Shown: piece after piece, positions 9,104 through 18,322 of the stretch
How the letters are laid out: each line of letters opens with the position of its first letter
Position numbering within the stretch: position 1 is the first letter of the stretch
Notes under the pieces: model-generated
What the model was told of the DNA's origin: nothing
Seen by the model: the letters and a program-made list of their open reading frames with translations, nothing else
Databases searched by the model: none
DNA from: Gammaproteobacteria bacterium
GTDB lineage: Bacteria; Pseudomonadota; Gammaproteobacteria; Pseudomonadales; Azotimanducaceae
Direction of reading: 5' to 3'
Length of the DNA stretch: 49,303 nt
Assembly: GCA_002689445.1 (NCBI GenBank)
Contig: NZGC01000034.1
Span: 1 to 49,303, forward strand
Translations under genes and position numbers: made by a program

Positions 9104-10298
9104 GAGCGAGCCTCCTTCTGACATTGGCTCTCACCACCGACCAGTCAAACAATGGCGCGAACAAGTTGGCAAATAGAATTGCGAGCATCATTCCCTCTGG
9201 GAATGCTGGATTAACGACTCGAATCAATACACACATCACTCCGATCAAGATTCCATAGGACCAACGCCCTGTGTCCGTCATTGCCGCTGACACAGGATCG
9301 GTTGCCATATAAACCATGCCAAAGGCGAACCCTCCCAGCACCAAATGCCACTGCCAGGTCATTGCAAACATTGGGTTCGAATCAGAGCCAATTAGATTGA
9401 ACAGTGTCGATGTCAGCATCATCCCCAACATCACCCCTGCCATAATCCGCCAGGATGCGACTCGAGTTGTGATTAAAATAGCCCCTCCGATGAAGATTGC
9501 TAGCGTCGATACTTCTCCGACTGAACCTTGAATATTCCCTAGAAAGGCATCCATCCAAGTAATCCCCTCGGCCATAACGCTCTCAACGCCCCCGGCTGCT
9601 GCCAGACCTAGAGCGGTAGCGCCACTGTAGCCATCAACCGCGGTCCAAACAGCATCTCCCGAAATCTGGGCTGGATAGGCAAAATACAAGAAAGCCCGAC
9701 CGGTTAAGGCGGGATTCAAGAAATTCTTCCCCGTCCCTCCAAAAATTTCTTTTCCAACCACCACGCCAAATGAGATCCCTAGCGCCACCTGCCACAATGG
9801 AATGGTCGCTGGTAAGGTCAGACTAAAGAGGATACTCGTAACGAAAAACCCTTCGTTAACCTCGTGGCCGCGCTTGACGGCAAACAAAACTTCCCAAATA
9901 CCCCCGACCACAAAGGTCACGGCATAAATGGGCACATAAAATACAGCGCCATAGACCAAACAATGCCAAATGCTGTCCGGGTTGTAGCCGGCGATCAAAC
10001 TCACAACCGTCCCTCGCAATCCCTCCAACGGAGGTGCACCGAGCGCGAGGGTTGCTTCGATCGCGTTATGCCCAACCATGTACATGCCCGCAAGCATGGG
10101 AAAAAATGCACACCACCACACTGTGGTCATTACGCGTTTCATGTCGACCGCGTCTCGAACATGGGACTGCCCCACGGTGACTTTACCCGGCGTATAAAAA
10201 ATCGTATCAACCATCTCGTAAATGGCGTAATAGCGCTCGTACTTACCACCCTTGTGGAAGTGTGGCTCCAAACCATCCATGAAACTTCTCAATGACAT
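9096..10298 (-). CDS. nqrB: Na+-translocating NADH:quinone reductase subunit B
   Basis: NqrB is the large membrane subunit, holding covalent FMN, riboflavin and the quinone-side chemistry. The 400-residue product has about ten helices and the FMN-attachment sequence SGATALG. Its soluble N-terminus ([18 protein letters not shown]) is typical of the family. Length is close to Vibrio NqrB (about 412-415). An AGGA ribosome-binding site lies upstream. A 62-nt gap separates it from nqrA, and its 3' end overlaps nqrC. Confidence 0.97.
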   Translation of the reverse strand: MSLRSFMDGLEPHFHKGGKYERYYAIYEMVDTIFYTPGKVTVGQSHVRDAVDMKRVMTTVWWCAFFPMLAGMYMVGHNAIEATLALGAPPLEGLRGTVVSLIAGYNPDSIWHCLVYGAVFYVPIYAVTFVVGGIWEVLFAVKRGHEVNEGFFVTSILFSLTLPATIPLWQVALGISFGVVVGKEIFGGTGKNFLNPALTGRAFLYFAYPAQISGDAVWTAVDGYSGATALGLAAAGGVESVMAEGITWMDAFLGNIQGSVGEVSTLAIFIGGAILITTRVASWRIMAGVMLGMMLTSTLFNLIGSDSNPMFAMTWQWHLVLGGFAFGMVYMATDPVSAAMTDTGRWSYGILIGVMCVLIRVVNPAFPEGMMLAILFANLFAPLFDWSVVRANVRRRLARV

Positions 10299-10342
10299 AC
10301 CAAGTCCTATTACTTATCCAACTACAGTGCTACGCAAAGCGC

Positions 10343-10356
10343 AGCCCGTTTGGGCT
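10343..10356. other. Hairpin in the nqrA-nqrB gap
   Basis: AGCCC-GTTT-GGGCT forms a five-pair hairpin in the only sizeable gap of the nqr operon. On the plus strand it is followed by TTTATT, but transcription here runs on the minus strand, where no T-run follows. It may mark RNA processing or partial attenuation rather than termination. Confidence 0.35.
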
Positions 10357-10360
10357 TTTA

Positions 10361-11698
10361 TTAGCCTTCCACTTCTATTTTGGTCAGCATCGACCGTAAA
10401 TACGGTCCATACTCATATTTACCTGGGCACGCGAAGGTAAACAACGCGATGTCCTCTTCATCAAGCTCTAAGCAACCCAGTTCGATACTGCTCTCAACGT
10501 CATCGACGAGCAGAGCCCGGAGCAATTGCGTGGGCAAAATATCAAGAGCCGCAAGTCGTTCGAAAGAACCAAGGGGGATCATCGATCGCTCACTTCCACC
10601 GGTGCTCGTGGTTAAGTCAAACTCTCGTCGACCGAGGAGCCACGCCGTAAATAAACGGGTCATCGAAAATTTAGACCCACCAGGTGCGACGAAACCAAAA
10701 AACTCCCTTTCTGTGCCTTCTGCTAACGCAGCTACTTGCAGATGGTAGCGACCCAAATAGGCTTCTTCCGGCGCTCCGCTGCGACCGTCAAGGACTGAAC
10801 CACTGATGATCCGATGATGACCTGGCTTCAACCCATCCTCAGTCAAATGGGCGAGGGAGGCGCCGCGGCTGGTTTTCACCAGTTGGGGCTCAATGACTGC
10901 AGGGCCAGCCAACGAAATAATTCGCTCGGCATCGACCTGTCCGGTTAAAAATAATCGCCCAATCGCTAAGACATCTTGATAGTGCGCATGCCAGACTGTT
11001 TTTTCGGCATTCACCGGTGACAGGTAATGTATGTGGGTGCCGACCAAGCCAGCCGGGTGACATCCGGAAAACCGCTGGACCGTGATGCCGGCCACTTTCG
11101 GGTCACGGCCATTTTCATCGCAACACAAGTAGGTCGCACCGTCGGTTAACCGACTCAAGACCGTCAGACCCGCTTGAAACGCTTCGAGTCCCATATCAAT
11201 CACAACATTAGCATCAGGCGCATGTGGCCGGGTGTCCATCGCAGTAATAAACAGCGCTGATGGCCGCGTATCGGGAGCAGGAATTTTGTTGAACGGTCTC
11301 GTTCTGAGGGCAGTCCATTCGCCAGACGACATTAACTGGTCAACGATGGCTTCCCTCGAGAGTTGACCCAGTGCGGCCGCTTCATAGCGGTCAAATTGAA
11401 CGGGATCGGACTCGTCGACCTCAATCACAAGCGACTGAAACACGCGTTTGGCGCCTCGGTGGATTGCTGACACCCGGCCTGACGCGGGTGCATTAAAGGT
11501 GACCCCTTCGTTTTTCTTATCAGAAAAAAGCGGTTGGCCCTGCTGGACGTTATCCCCTACCGCTACCAGTAAGGTGGGTTTAAGTCCGGGGAAATCTGCT
11601 CCGACAATCGCCACCTGCTTGGCAACGTGGGTCTTCATGCGCGTTTGCTGAGGCGCGCCGCTGATGGGCAGATCGAGCCCTTTTTTTATCTTGATCAT
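10361..11698 (-). CDS. nqrA: Na+-translocating NADH:quinone reductase subunit A
   Basis: NqrA is the cytoplasmic, cofactor-free peripheral subunit of the sodium pump and is implicated in ubiquinone binding. The 445-residue product starts MIKIKKGLDLPISG, the standard NqrA opening, and contains a lipoyl/barrel-sandwich-like segment (LVAVGDNVQQGQPLFSDKK) and the CPGKYEYGPYLRSML block near the C-terminus. AGGAAGG precedes the ATG. It is first in nqrABCDEF and is preceded by a roughly 140-nt leader. Confidence 0.97.
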   Translation of the reverse strand: MIKIKKGLDLPISGAPQQTRMKTHVAKQVAIVGADFPGLKPTLLVAVGDNVQQGQPLFSDKKNEGVTFNAPASGRVSAIHRGAKRVFQSLVIEVDESDPVQFDRYEAAALGQLSREAIVDQLMSSGEWTALRTRPFNKIPAPDTRPSALFITAMDTRPHAPDANVVIDMGLEAFQAGLTVLSRLTDGATYLCCDENGRDPKVAGITVQRFSGCHPAGLVGTHIHYLSPVNAEKTVWHAHYQDVLAIGRLFLTGQVDAERIISLAGPAVIEPQLVKTSRGASLAHLTEDGLKPGHHRIISGSVLDGRSGAPEEAYLGRYHLQVAALAEGTEREFFGFVAPGGSKFSMTRLFTAWLLGRREFDLTTSTGGSERSMIPLGSFERLAALDILPTQLLRALLVDDVESSIELGCLELDEEDIALFTFACPGKYEYGPYLRSMLTKIEVEG

Positions 11699-11842
11699 GT
11701 CCTTCCTATCAGAACTTCGGTCGGCTCTTGCCAGCTCAACCGGTTGCCGGTTTCGCAGTCCAAGGGTTCAAGCCTAGGAGAATGCTAGGCGATACAATCT
11801 TGATCGAGCCAGAGTTTGTCTCAGTCCCGACCAGCGCCGGCA

Positions 11843-11871
11843 ATTATAGAGATACAGACTCGATTAATCCA
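11843..11871 (-). promoter_or_regulatory. Putative sigma-70 promoter for the nqr operon
   Basis: On the minus strand a perfect TATAAT (11848 to 11843) lies 17 nt from a weak -35 (TGGATT, 11871 to 11866). Transcription would start near 11836, leaving a leader of about 138 nt before nqrA. The leader can form small hairpins (GCCTAG with CTAGGC, AACCG with CGGTT). A weak -35 suggests help from an activator. Confidence 0.5.
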
Positions 11872-11892
11872 CCTTTGACGCGACAGAAAGCC

Positions 11893-11914
11893 GGGTCAAT
11901 CCTTGCCTTGACCC
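11893..11914. promoter_or_regulatory. Inverted repeat upstream of the nqr promoter, possible operator
   Basis: GGGTCAA-N8-TTGACCC is a perfect 7-bp inverted repeat. Its centre is about 67 bp upstream of the predicted nqrA transcription start, a usual position for an activator site. It has no T-run on the minus strand, so it is a poor terminator for the GAPDH gene. The regulator is unknown. Confidence 0.45.
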
Positions 11915-11952
11915 TAGACGCCACGCCCTGCCTTATACTCGATTACTTGGGC

Positions 11953-13419
11953 CTATTCTGCGCTGGCGGGCTGCCGAGGAATCAAAGGATATCGAATGCC
12001 CGCCATCTTCTGTGCACATCGAATAACCTGACAACTATAGCCAAATTCGTTGTCGTACCAAACGTACAACACCATTTGCTGACCACTGACGATCGTAGCA
12101 TGCGCATCGATGATTCCTGCGTGACGGTTACCGACAAAATCCGATGAGACAACTTCGCTAGATTCCGTGTAATCAACCTGCCGTTGCATCGAGGAATTCA
12201 ATGCCACGTCCCGAAGGTAGTCACTCACCTCGTCCCGGTTGGTCTCGGTATTGACGGTCAGATTCAAAATTGCCATCGACACATTGGGGACCGGCACGCG
12301 TATTGAGTTACCCGTCAATTTTCCAGCCAACTCTGGCAACAACTTACCGACGGCACTGGTCGCATTGGATTCAGTCAAGACCATGTTAAGGGGCGCACTC
12401 CGACCCCGGCGCTCCTTGGAATGGGTGTTATCGTGGAGATTTTGATCATCGGTGTAGGCATGCACGGTCTCCATATGCCCATGGACAATCTCAAACCGGT
12501 CATTGATCGCCTTCAACACCGGCACAATCGCGTTCGTTGTACAGGAGGCGGCAGCCACCAATTGATCATTTTCCTCGATCATATGTGAGTTCACGCCGGA
12601 GACGATATTTTTCATCGCTCCTTTACCTGAGGTCGTCAACAGCACTTTAGCGGCACCAGGACTCTTTAAGTGCTGTCCCAGACCTTCAGCATCCCGCCAT
12701 GCTCCGGTGCTGTCGATAATCAGCGCATCATCGATGCCATATTCCGGATAATTGATCGTGCTGGGGTCAGCCGCGTAAATGAATTTAATCGCCACCCCAT
12801 TACAAATGAGCACATGATTTTCGGCATCAACACGAATGGTGCCTGCAAAAGGTCCGTGAATCGAATCCCTTCGGAGCAGACTGGCTCGTTTATTAAGATC
12901 TTTGGTTATATCTTTCGGCTGCCTAAGTACGACGGCTTTTGGCACCAAATTTTGTCCTCCACCCGCCTTTTCAATCAGCAGCCGCATCACCAGTCGGCCA
13001 ATACGACCGAAACCATAAACCACGACATCCCGAGGCTCGTGCGGGACCTCGGCCTGACCATTGAGTATTTCGCTACAGGCACTTTTGACATATTCAGGGA
13101 CGCTCATACCCTCGTCGTTCGCCATATAGGCACCTGCCAATTTACCGATATCTACGTGCGCTGGGGAAAGATCAAGAGTCGCCATCACTGCGATCATCGG
13201 ATGGGTTTCGAACTCCGACAGCTCGTTCTTTTCGATCTGCCTAACCCGACGATGAGCTTTCATGATTTCGATCACAGACTGATTGAACAATGGCACACCG
13301 TGGATATAAACAACGACATTGCGACGATAAAGTTGACCAATCAGGGGAATCATCGCTTCCGCGAGTGCTTCACGCTGTTTCCAATCAGAGAAAACTTGAT
13401 CTAAACCGGGTTTTGCCAC
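11953..13419 (-). CDS. Long-form glyceraldehyde-3-phosphate dehydrogenase
   Basis: The 488-residue product is a GAPDH with about 128 extra N-terminal residues before the Rossmann motif VVYGFGRIGRLVMRLL. The catalytic Cys is residue 293 in AASCTTNAIVP, and ETVHAYTDDQNLHD holds the usual substrate-binding region. Standard GAPDH is about 335 residues; this extended type occurs in Pseudomonas, Shewanella and marine gammaproteobacteria and is often thought to work in the gluconeogenic direction. The start is GTG, supported by AAGGAGG 5 nt upstream. It is followed on the same strand by nqrA after 254 nt. Confidence 0.92.
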   Translation of the reverse strand: MAKPGLDQVFSDWKQREALAEAMIPLIGQLYRRNVVVYIHGVPLFNQSVIEIMKAHRRVRQIEKNELSEFETHPMIAVMATLDLSPAHVDIGKLAGAYMANDEGMSVPEYVKSACSEILNGQAEVPHEPRDVVVYGFGRIGRLVMRLLIEKAGGGQNLVPKAVVLRQPKDITKDLNKRASLLRRDSIHGPFAGTIRVDAENHVLICNGVAIKFIYAADPSTINYPEYGIDDALIIDSTGAWRDAEGLGQHLKSPGAAKVLLTTSGKGAMKNIVSGVNSHMIEENDQLVAAASCTTNAIVPVLKAINDRFEIVHGHMETVHAYTDDQNLHDNTHSKERRGRSAPLNMVLTESNATSAVGKLLPELAGKLTGNSIRVPVPNVSMAILNLTVNTETNRDEVSDYLRDVALNSSMQRQVDYTESSEVVSSDFVGNRHAGIIDAHATIVSGQQMVLYVWYDNEFGYSCQVIRCAQKMAGIRYPLIPRQPASAE

Positions 13420-13725
13420 GCTGGCCTCCTTATCTACTTTGGCTTGGAGCCAGCGCTTGCGCCTTTGACCGCATCGCCCATCACTCCACTGTCCTCATTG
13501 CCGATACCTTTCCGCCGACGCATTATGAAGTGCTCGACCTTCGCACGCAATCAAACCCGTCCTTTGAGCCGGAAAACTTTAATCCTTTTAGTCCTATCGG
13601 CCACCGAACTTGTGATCCGCAATGCTCGACATTGCAAACCGAATGCCCTCTTTTCGCGTTAAAAGCGACAGAGTCAGTCCACTTGGCGTAAACTTGCCGC
13701 TTTCTTTTTATCGCTGTACCCGTTT
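13420..13725. other. Divergent regulatory region between GAPDH and mfd
   Basis: This 306-nt interval holds the GAPDH ribosome-binding site (13425-13431) and a candidate GAPDH promoter (13522-13550). For mfd only a weak promoter-like pair close to the ATG is visible (TTGGCG, 17 nt, TTTTAT). Open frames crossing it look like noise. Confidence 0.5.
13522..13550 (-). promoter_or_regulatory. Putative promoter of the GAPDH gene
   Basis: On the minus strand TTGCGT (13550 to 13545) and CATAAT (13527 to 13522) are separated by exactly 17 nt. This would give a leader of about 95 nt before the GTG start. Confidence 0.4.
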
Positions 13726-16700
13726 ATGAGTCAATTGAGTCCTCACTTTCTTGTTTCCCGCGAGTCCTTGCCCGACGGCGACGGTGACCTCAAACGCTGG
13801 CGAACGCTTGAGGGTTCTGCGTTTGCCTTGGCGGCCCACGAAACTGCGCTGCAGAGCGATGGACCGGTTCTTATCATCTCGAACAGCTCACAAGATGCTC
13901 AATGGTTAGCCCAGGAGTTAGCCTTCTTCGCTAACCAAAAATATTCTATTGACATTTTTCCAGACTACGAAACCCTCATTTATGACGGTTTTTCTCCCCA
14001 CCAAGACATTGTCTCAGATCGTCTGCGACTGTTGTCCCGTGATTTTAGCGAACGCTCAATCATTATTGTTCCTGCATCTACCCTACTGATGAAGCTACCC
14101 CCGAAGGCTTTTTTGATCGGACATAATCTCAAACTGACCGTTGGCGACCGACTCAATATTGCGCATCTCCGGCGGCAGCTAGAAGCCGCCGCCTATCGGG
14201 CGGTCGATACCGTCGTCGAACGCGGCGAATTTACGGTCCGAGGCGCTGTTATCGACTTGTATCCCATGGGTGCGGGGACCCCCTACCGCATTGAGTTATT
14301 CGACGATGACATTGAGTCAATTCGAACCTTTGATCCAGAAACTCAGTTGTCAACGGGTATCGTTACAAGCATCGATACCCTGCCGGCAAGGGAAGTGCCG
14401 CTGACCCGAGATGGCATCAAGCATTTTCAAGACCAGTGGCATCTGACTTTCGGCGGAAATCCCCGGCAATGCCCTGTTTATGAAGATGTTTCAGCTGGTC
14501 TTGCACCCGCGGGAATCGAGTACTACCTGCCCCTCTTCTTTAGCCAGACAGAGACATTGCTCGACTATTTACCCGAGCAACTGCTCGTGATCACCGATAA
14601 TATTGCTACCCCCATCGAGCGTTTCTGGCACAGCGCCGAGAGTCGGTATGAAAGTCTGCGTTACAACCTAGAACGACCCATCCTGAAGCCCCAGCAACTC
14701 TTGCTCAAACAGGATGAGCTGATGGCTCGGCTCAAAAATTACCCCCGGATTGACCGCTCAGAGGACGCCAAAACTCGTACCCTGTCTTTTGATACGGCAT
14801 CGGTGCCTGATCTGACAATTGACGATAGAGCAGAAAAACCCTTCCACCGCTTGGCGGGCCTGCTTACTGCAGGCACGCATCGAATCCTGATCTGTGCGGA
14901 AACGCCCGGCCGACGAGAGCTGATCGATCAGATGCTTCGACAAGCAGGATGGTCGCCTAAGTCGGTCGATGATTGGCCATCCTTTCTCGACACAGACCAC
15001 CCGCTTTGTCTTAGCATAGCGCCCATCGGGCGATCGCTATGCCTGACCGCGCCGCGCTTGATTGTTTTGGCTGAAGCCCAGCTGTTTGGAGAGCGGGTTT
15101 TGCAAGCGAGACGACGCCAAAAAGAACGTGATCAAGCCGATGAGCTGGTGGTGCGCAGCCTCACCGAACTGGTCGAGGGCGCTCCCGTGGTCCATCAGGA
15201 GCATGGAGTAGGCAGGTATCAAGGGTTAATCACCCTTTCGATAGACAACCAGGCTAACGAGTTCTTGTCGCTACTGTATCAAGATGAAGCAACGCTCTAT
15301 GTACCGGTTGCTGATTTACATCTCATTTCCCGATACACCGGTGCTGATGCTTCCCTGGCGCCCTGGCATCGTTTAGGCAGCGATACTTGGGAAAAAGCCA
15401 AACGCAAAGCCGCCGAACAGATCAGAGACGTTGCCGCCGAGCTGCTTGAGATCTATGCCAAACGGGAAGCCAAGGAGGGTAACGCTTTACCTGCCCCCGA
15501 TACAGATTACGAGCAGTTTGCACGCGGCTTCCCGTTTGAGGAGACTGCTGATCAAATGGCCGCCATCGACGCGGTGATTGCTGATCTTTGCAGTCCGAAG
15601 CCAACCGACCGACTCATCTGTGGCGACGTCGGGTTTGGTAAAACGGAAGTTGCCATGCGGGCGGCTTTCCTCGCCGTTCAAGCTGGAAAGCAGGTTGCGA
15701 TTTTAGTGCCAACGACGCTCTTGGCAGAACAACATCTGCAATCGTTTCAGGACCGATTTGCAGACTGGCCCGTCAAGATTGAGAGTGTATCCCGATTCAA
15801 AAGCCGCAAAGCACAAGATGCAGTGGTTGCGGCACTGGCAAAAGGCCAGGTGGATATCGTCATTGGTACTCATGCGCTCATTCAGGACCACATCCGATTC
15901 CAAGACCTTGGGTTACTGATCATCGACGAGGAGCATCGATTCGGTGTTCGCCAAAAAGAACGTATCAAAGCGCTCAGGGCTAACGTTGATGTCCTCGCCA
16001 TGACCGCAACCCCCATTCCCCGCACGCTCAACCTATCCATGACGGGGTTAAGAGACCTCTCGATCATCGCGACACCACCCGCCCGTCGCCTGTCCATAAA
16101 AACGTTCATACGTCCTCGGGATTTGGCCGTTATCAAAGAAGCGGTGCAGCGAGAGTTGTTGAGAGGCGGCCAAGTCTACTACCTGCATAATGAGGTCAGA
16201 GACATTGAGCAGTGCGCGGATGAGATAAAACAGTTGGTCCCCGAGGCCCGAGTATTGATTGGCCATGGGCAAATGCGAGAGAAAGAACTCGAACAAGTCA
16301 TGTCGGACTTTTATCATCAAAGGGCCAACATCTTGGTGTGTACAACCATTATCGAGACAGGCATCGACGTGCCCAACGCCAACACCATCATTATGGATCG
16401 AGCCGACAAATTTGGTCTGGCACAGATCCATCAGCTGCGTGGTCGGGTTGGCAGGGCTCATCATCAGGCCTACGCCTATTTACTCACGCCCGACAGCAAG
16501 CGCATCACACGGGATGCTGAGCAACGCCTTGAGGCAATCGCGAGTGCCGAGGATCTTGGTGCAGGCTTTATTCTCGCAACTCATGATATGGAGATTCGAG
16601 GCGCTGGTGAACTACTCGGAGAATCGCAAACCGGCAACATGACTGCGATCGGCTTCGGGCTTTATATGGATATGCTTGATCGTGCAGTGAAAGCCTTGAA

Positions 16701-17178
16701 AGACGGTAAGCAGATCAACTTTGAAACAGCCGTGGACGACAGCACTGAGATTAAGCTCCACCTACCCGCTTTAATTCCCGAAGATTATCTCCCCGATGTT
16801 CAAATGCGATTAGTGCTCTACAAACGCATCGCCAATGCTGAGGACTCAGATACCCTTCGAGCCTTGCAGGTCGAAATGATCGACCGGTTTGGACTACTGC
16901 CTGAATCCATCAAAAATTTGTTTCGGGTCACCGAAATGAAATTACAAGCCGTCAAACTCGGCATCACCAAAATTGACCTTGGACCGAGGGGGGGCAAAAT
17001 TGACTTCTCACAGGAGACCCTGGTTCCTGCCGAAAAAGTCATCCAATTGGTGCAACAGCAAAGTCACCGCTACAAATTTGCCTCTGCCAACCAGCTGGCA
17101 ATTGTGGATAATATAGAGGATCGGGAACAGCGGTTTAAACACATTGAAGATTTACTGGAACACTTTCAAGCGGCTTAG
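13726..17178 (+). CDS. mfd: Transcription-repair coupling factor Mfd
   Basis: Mfd removes RNA polymerase stalled at DNA lesions and recruits UvrA. The 1150-residue product matches E. coli Mfd (1148). It has the UvrB-homology N-terminal modules (SDRLRLLSRDF, RGAVIDLYP), the RNA-polymerase-interacting domain beginning around residue 488 (VVHQEHGVGRYQGL), Walker A GDVGFGKT at 633-640, the DEEH box at 734-737, the LRGRVGRAHHQAYAYLL helicase motif, and the C-terminal TRCF domain (LPEDYLP-type motif, here LIPEDYLPDVQMRL). It is intact. Its 3' end lies 46 nt before the start of the CsiV-family gene, the usual neighbour. Confidence 0.97.
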   Translation: MSQLSPHFLVSRESLPDGDGDLKRWRTLEGSAFALAAHETALQSDGPVLIISNSSQDAQWLAQELAFFANQKYSIDIFPDYETLIYDGFSPHQDIVSDRLRLLSRDFSERSIIIVPASTLLMKLPPKAFLIGHNLKLTVGDRLNIAHLRRQLEAAAYRAVDTVVERGEFTVRGAVIDLYPMGAGTPYRIELFDDDIESIRTFDPETQLSTGIVTSIDTLPAREVPLTRDGIKHFQDQWHLTFGGNPRQCPVYEDVSAGLAPAGIEYYLPLFFSQTETLLDYLPEQLLVITDNIATPIERFWHSAESRYESLRYNLERPILKPQQLLLKQDELMARLKNYPRIDRSEDAKTRTLSFDTASVPDLTIDDRAEKPFHRLAGLLTAGTHRILICAETPGRRELIDQMLRQAGWSPKSVDDWPSFLDTDHPLCLSIAPIGRSLCLTAPRLIVLAEAQLFGERVLQARRRQKERDQADELVVRSLTELVEGAPVVHQEHGVGRYQGLITLSIDNQANEFLSLLYQDEATLYVPVADLHLISRYTGADASLAPWHRLGSDTWEKAKRKAAEQIRDVAAELLEIYAKREAKEGNALPAPDTDYEQFARGFPFEETADQMAAIDAVIADLCSPKPTDRLICGDVGFGKTEVAMRAAFLAVQAGKQVAILVPTTLLAEQHLQSFQDRFADWPVKIESVSRFKSRKAQDAVVAALAKGQVDIVIGTHALIQDHIRFQDLGLLIIDEEHRFGVRQKERIKALRANVDVLAMTATPIPRTLNLSMTGLRDLSIIATPPARRLSIKTFIRPRDLAVIKEAVQRELLRGGQVYYLHNEVRDIEQCADEIKQLVPEARVLIGHGQMREKELEQVMSDFYHQRANILVCTTIIETGIDVPNANTIIMDRADKFGLAQIHQLRGRVGRAHHQAYAYLLTPDSKRITRDAEQRLEAIASAEDLGAGFILATHDMEIRGAGELLGESQTGNMTAIGFGLYMDMLDRAVKALKDGKQINFETAVDDSTEIKLHLPALIPEDYLPDVQMRLVLYKRIANAEDSDTLRALQVEMIDRFGLLPESIKNLFRVTEMKLQAVKLGITKIDLGPRGGKIDFSQETLVPAEKVIQLVQQQSHRYKFASANQLAIVDNIEDREQRFKHIEDLLEHFQAA

Positions 17179-17224
17179 CAAAAACCTTTGCCGGAGCGTT
17201 TCTCATCCCTCGGGAGGCAGCGTC

Positions 17225-18133
17225 TTGCTTGTCATGCTAACGAGCTTTAACCTCATTGCCCTTGCTGAGGAGAACCGTTGGTATCAAATCGAAGTGATTG
17301 CCTTCAAGCATTTAAGTGAAGACGTGCCTGCTGCCAGCACCTTGGACGCCCCGAGCGCTTTGCCCCACGATCTGATTGCCATCGCACCGCACCATGCCGA
17401 TGAGATCAAACCCTATCGTCTAGAGCAAGCTTTGTATTTGGACGCGCAAGAGAGAGACGCCCCCTCCTTTAACGAAGCCTTTTCACAGGGTTTCGAGCAG
17501 GTCCAGTTTTATTTTGCAGATCAAGCCCAAGCGCCGAAATACCGCGCGTTAATGACGGCTTACCAAGAAGCCCTCGATCAACAGGCAATGCCTTCTGAGA
17601 CCAGTCTCAAGGCATCGATTCTAGCGCAGCAAAAAGCTGCCGTGGTGAGCGCATTCAACGACCCTAATCCCGCTTTTCGCGCGGTCCAAAACAGCGATTT
17701 AGCGCTCAATCAGGTCGCACGCTCCATCAGACGTTCAACCTTATATCAACTCCTGATCCATCAAAGCTGGACTCAGCCGATTGACCAGACAGCCTCGACC
17801 ATTCTGCTCCAAGGAGGCACTCAGTACGGCGCAAATTTTGAACTTGAAGGCACCATCGCGCTGCGACGCAACCGGTATTTACACTTGGCTACTGACCTTT
17901 ACCTGACGGTCTTTGAAACCACACTGGGAGGAGCGGAACCTTCGAAGGATCGCCTCGATCATGGCGAGCACCCCATGCTCATGGCAGCCGCGCAACGCGG
18001 GCGCACGACATCGCCGAGCCATCGGTTCCACATGACAGAAACTCGACGATTGCGTTCTAGCGAATTGCATTACATCGACCATCCCGCTTTTGGAATCATT
18101 GTCGAAATTAGACCCGTCGATGGGGATCTTTAA
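17225..18133 (+). CDS. CsiV-family periplasmic peptidoglycan-binding protein
   Basis: CsiV (cell shape integrity Vibrio) binds peptidoglycan and activates a penicillin-binding protein in Vibrio cholerae. The 302-residue product has a short export signal ending ALA, then the family opening RWYQIEVIAFKH, and the C-terminal block SSELHYIDHPAFGIIVEIRP. The gene commonly follows mfd, as here. I chose TTG 17225 because GGGAGG lies 7 nt upstream and the start sits directly before the signal helix. A longer frame from 17144 overlaps mfd and would add a charged N-terminus. Function in this organism is inferred. Confidence 0.85.
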   Translation: MLVMLTSFNLIALAEENRWYQIEVIAFKHLSEDVPAASTLDAPSALPHDLIAIAPHHADEIKPYRLEQALYLDAQERDAPSFNEAFSQGFEQVQFYFADQAQAPKYRALMTAYQEALDQQAMPSETSLKASILAQQKAAVVSAFNDPNPAFRAVQNSDLALNQVARSIRRSTLYQLLIHQSWTQPIDQTASTILLQGGTQYGANFELEGTIALRRNRYLHLATDLYLTVFETTLGGAEPSKDRLDHGEHPMLMAAAQRGRTTSPSHRFHMTETRRLRSSELHYIDHPAFGIIVEIRPVDGDL

Positions 18134-18151
18134 ACGGGTGCCTTGTGACCC

Positions 18152-18167
18152 GCCTAACATTTTAGGC
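18152..18167. terminator. Weak hairpin between convergent genes
   Basis: GCCTAA-CATT-TTAGGC is a perfect six-pair hairpin 18 nt after the CsiV-family stop codon. On the plus strand it is followed by a moderately T-rich tract. It could act as a weak terminator. Confidence 0.4.
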
Positions 18168-18322
18168 ATCTCTTGTTTCAAACCGACTGTTTTAGGCCTG
18201 TTTATTCATCGCCTGATGATCACTTCCCTGGTGCTTCTTCGCTTAAAACTTTAAAGCATCGATTCAGCAGTTTTTGATTTGAGCCCTCTTACCACCGCCT
18301 CTTCAGTGTTCCTGTCAGAACC

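Noticed and set aside
10343-10356. Intrinsic terminator within the nqr operon
   Set aside because: The T-run is on the plus strand, opposite to the direction of transcription.
13290-13691. Plus-strand open frame of 133 codons antisense to GAPDH
   Set aside because: It is mostly a shadow of the GAPDH gene and runs through its promoter region.
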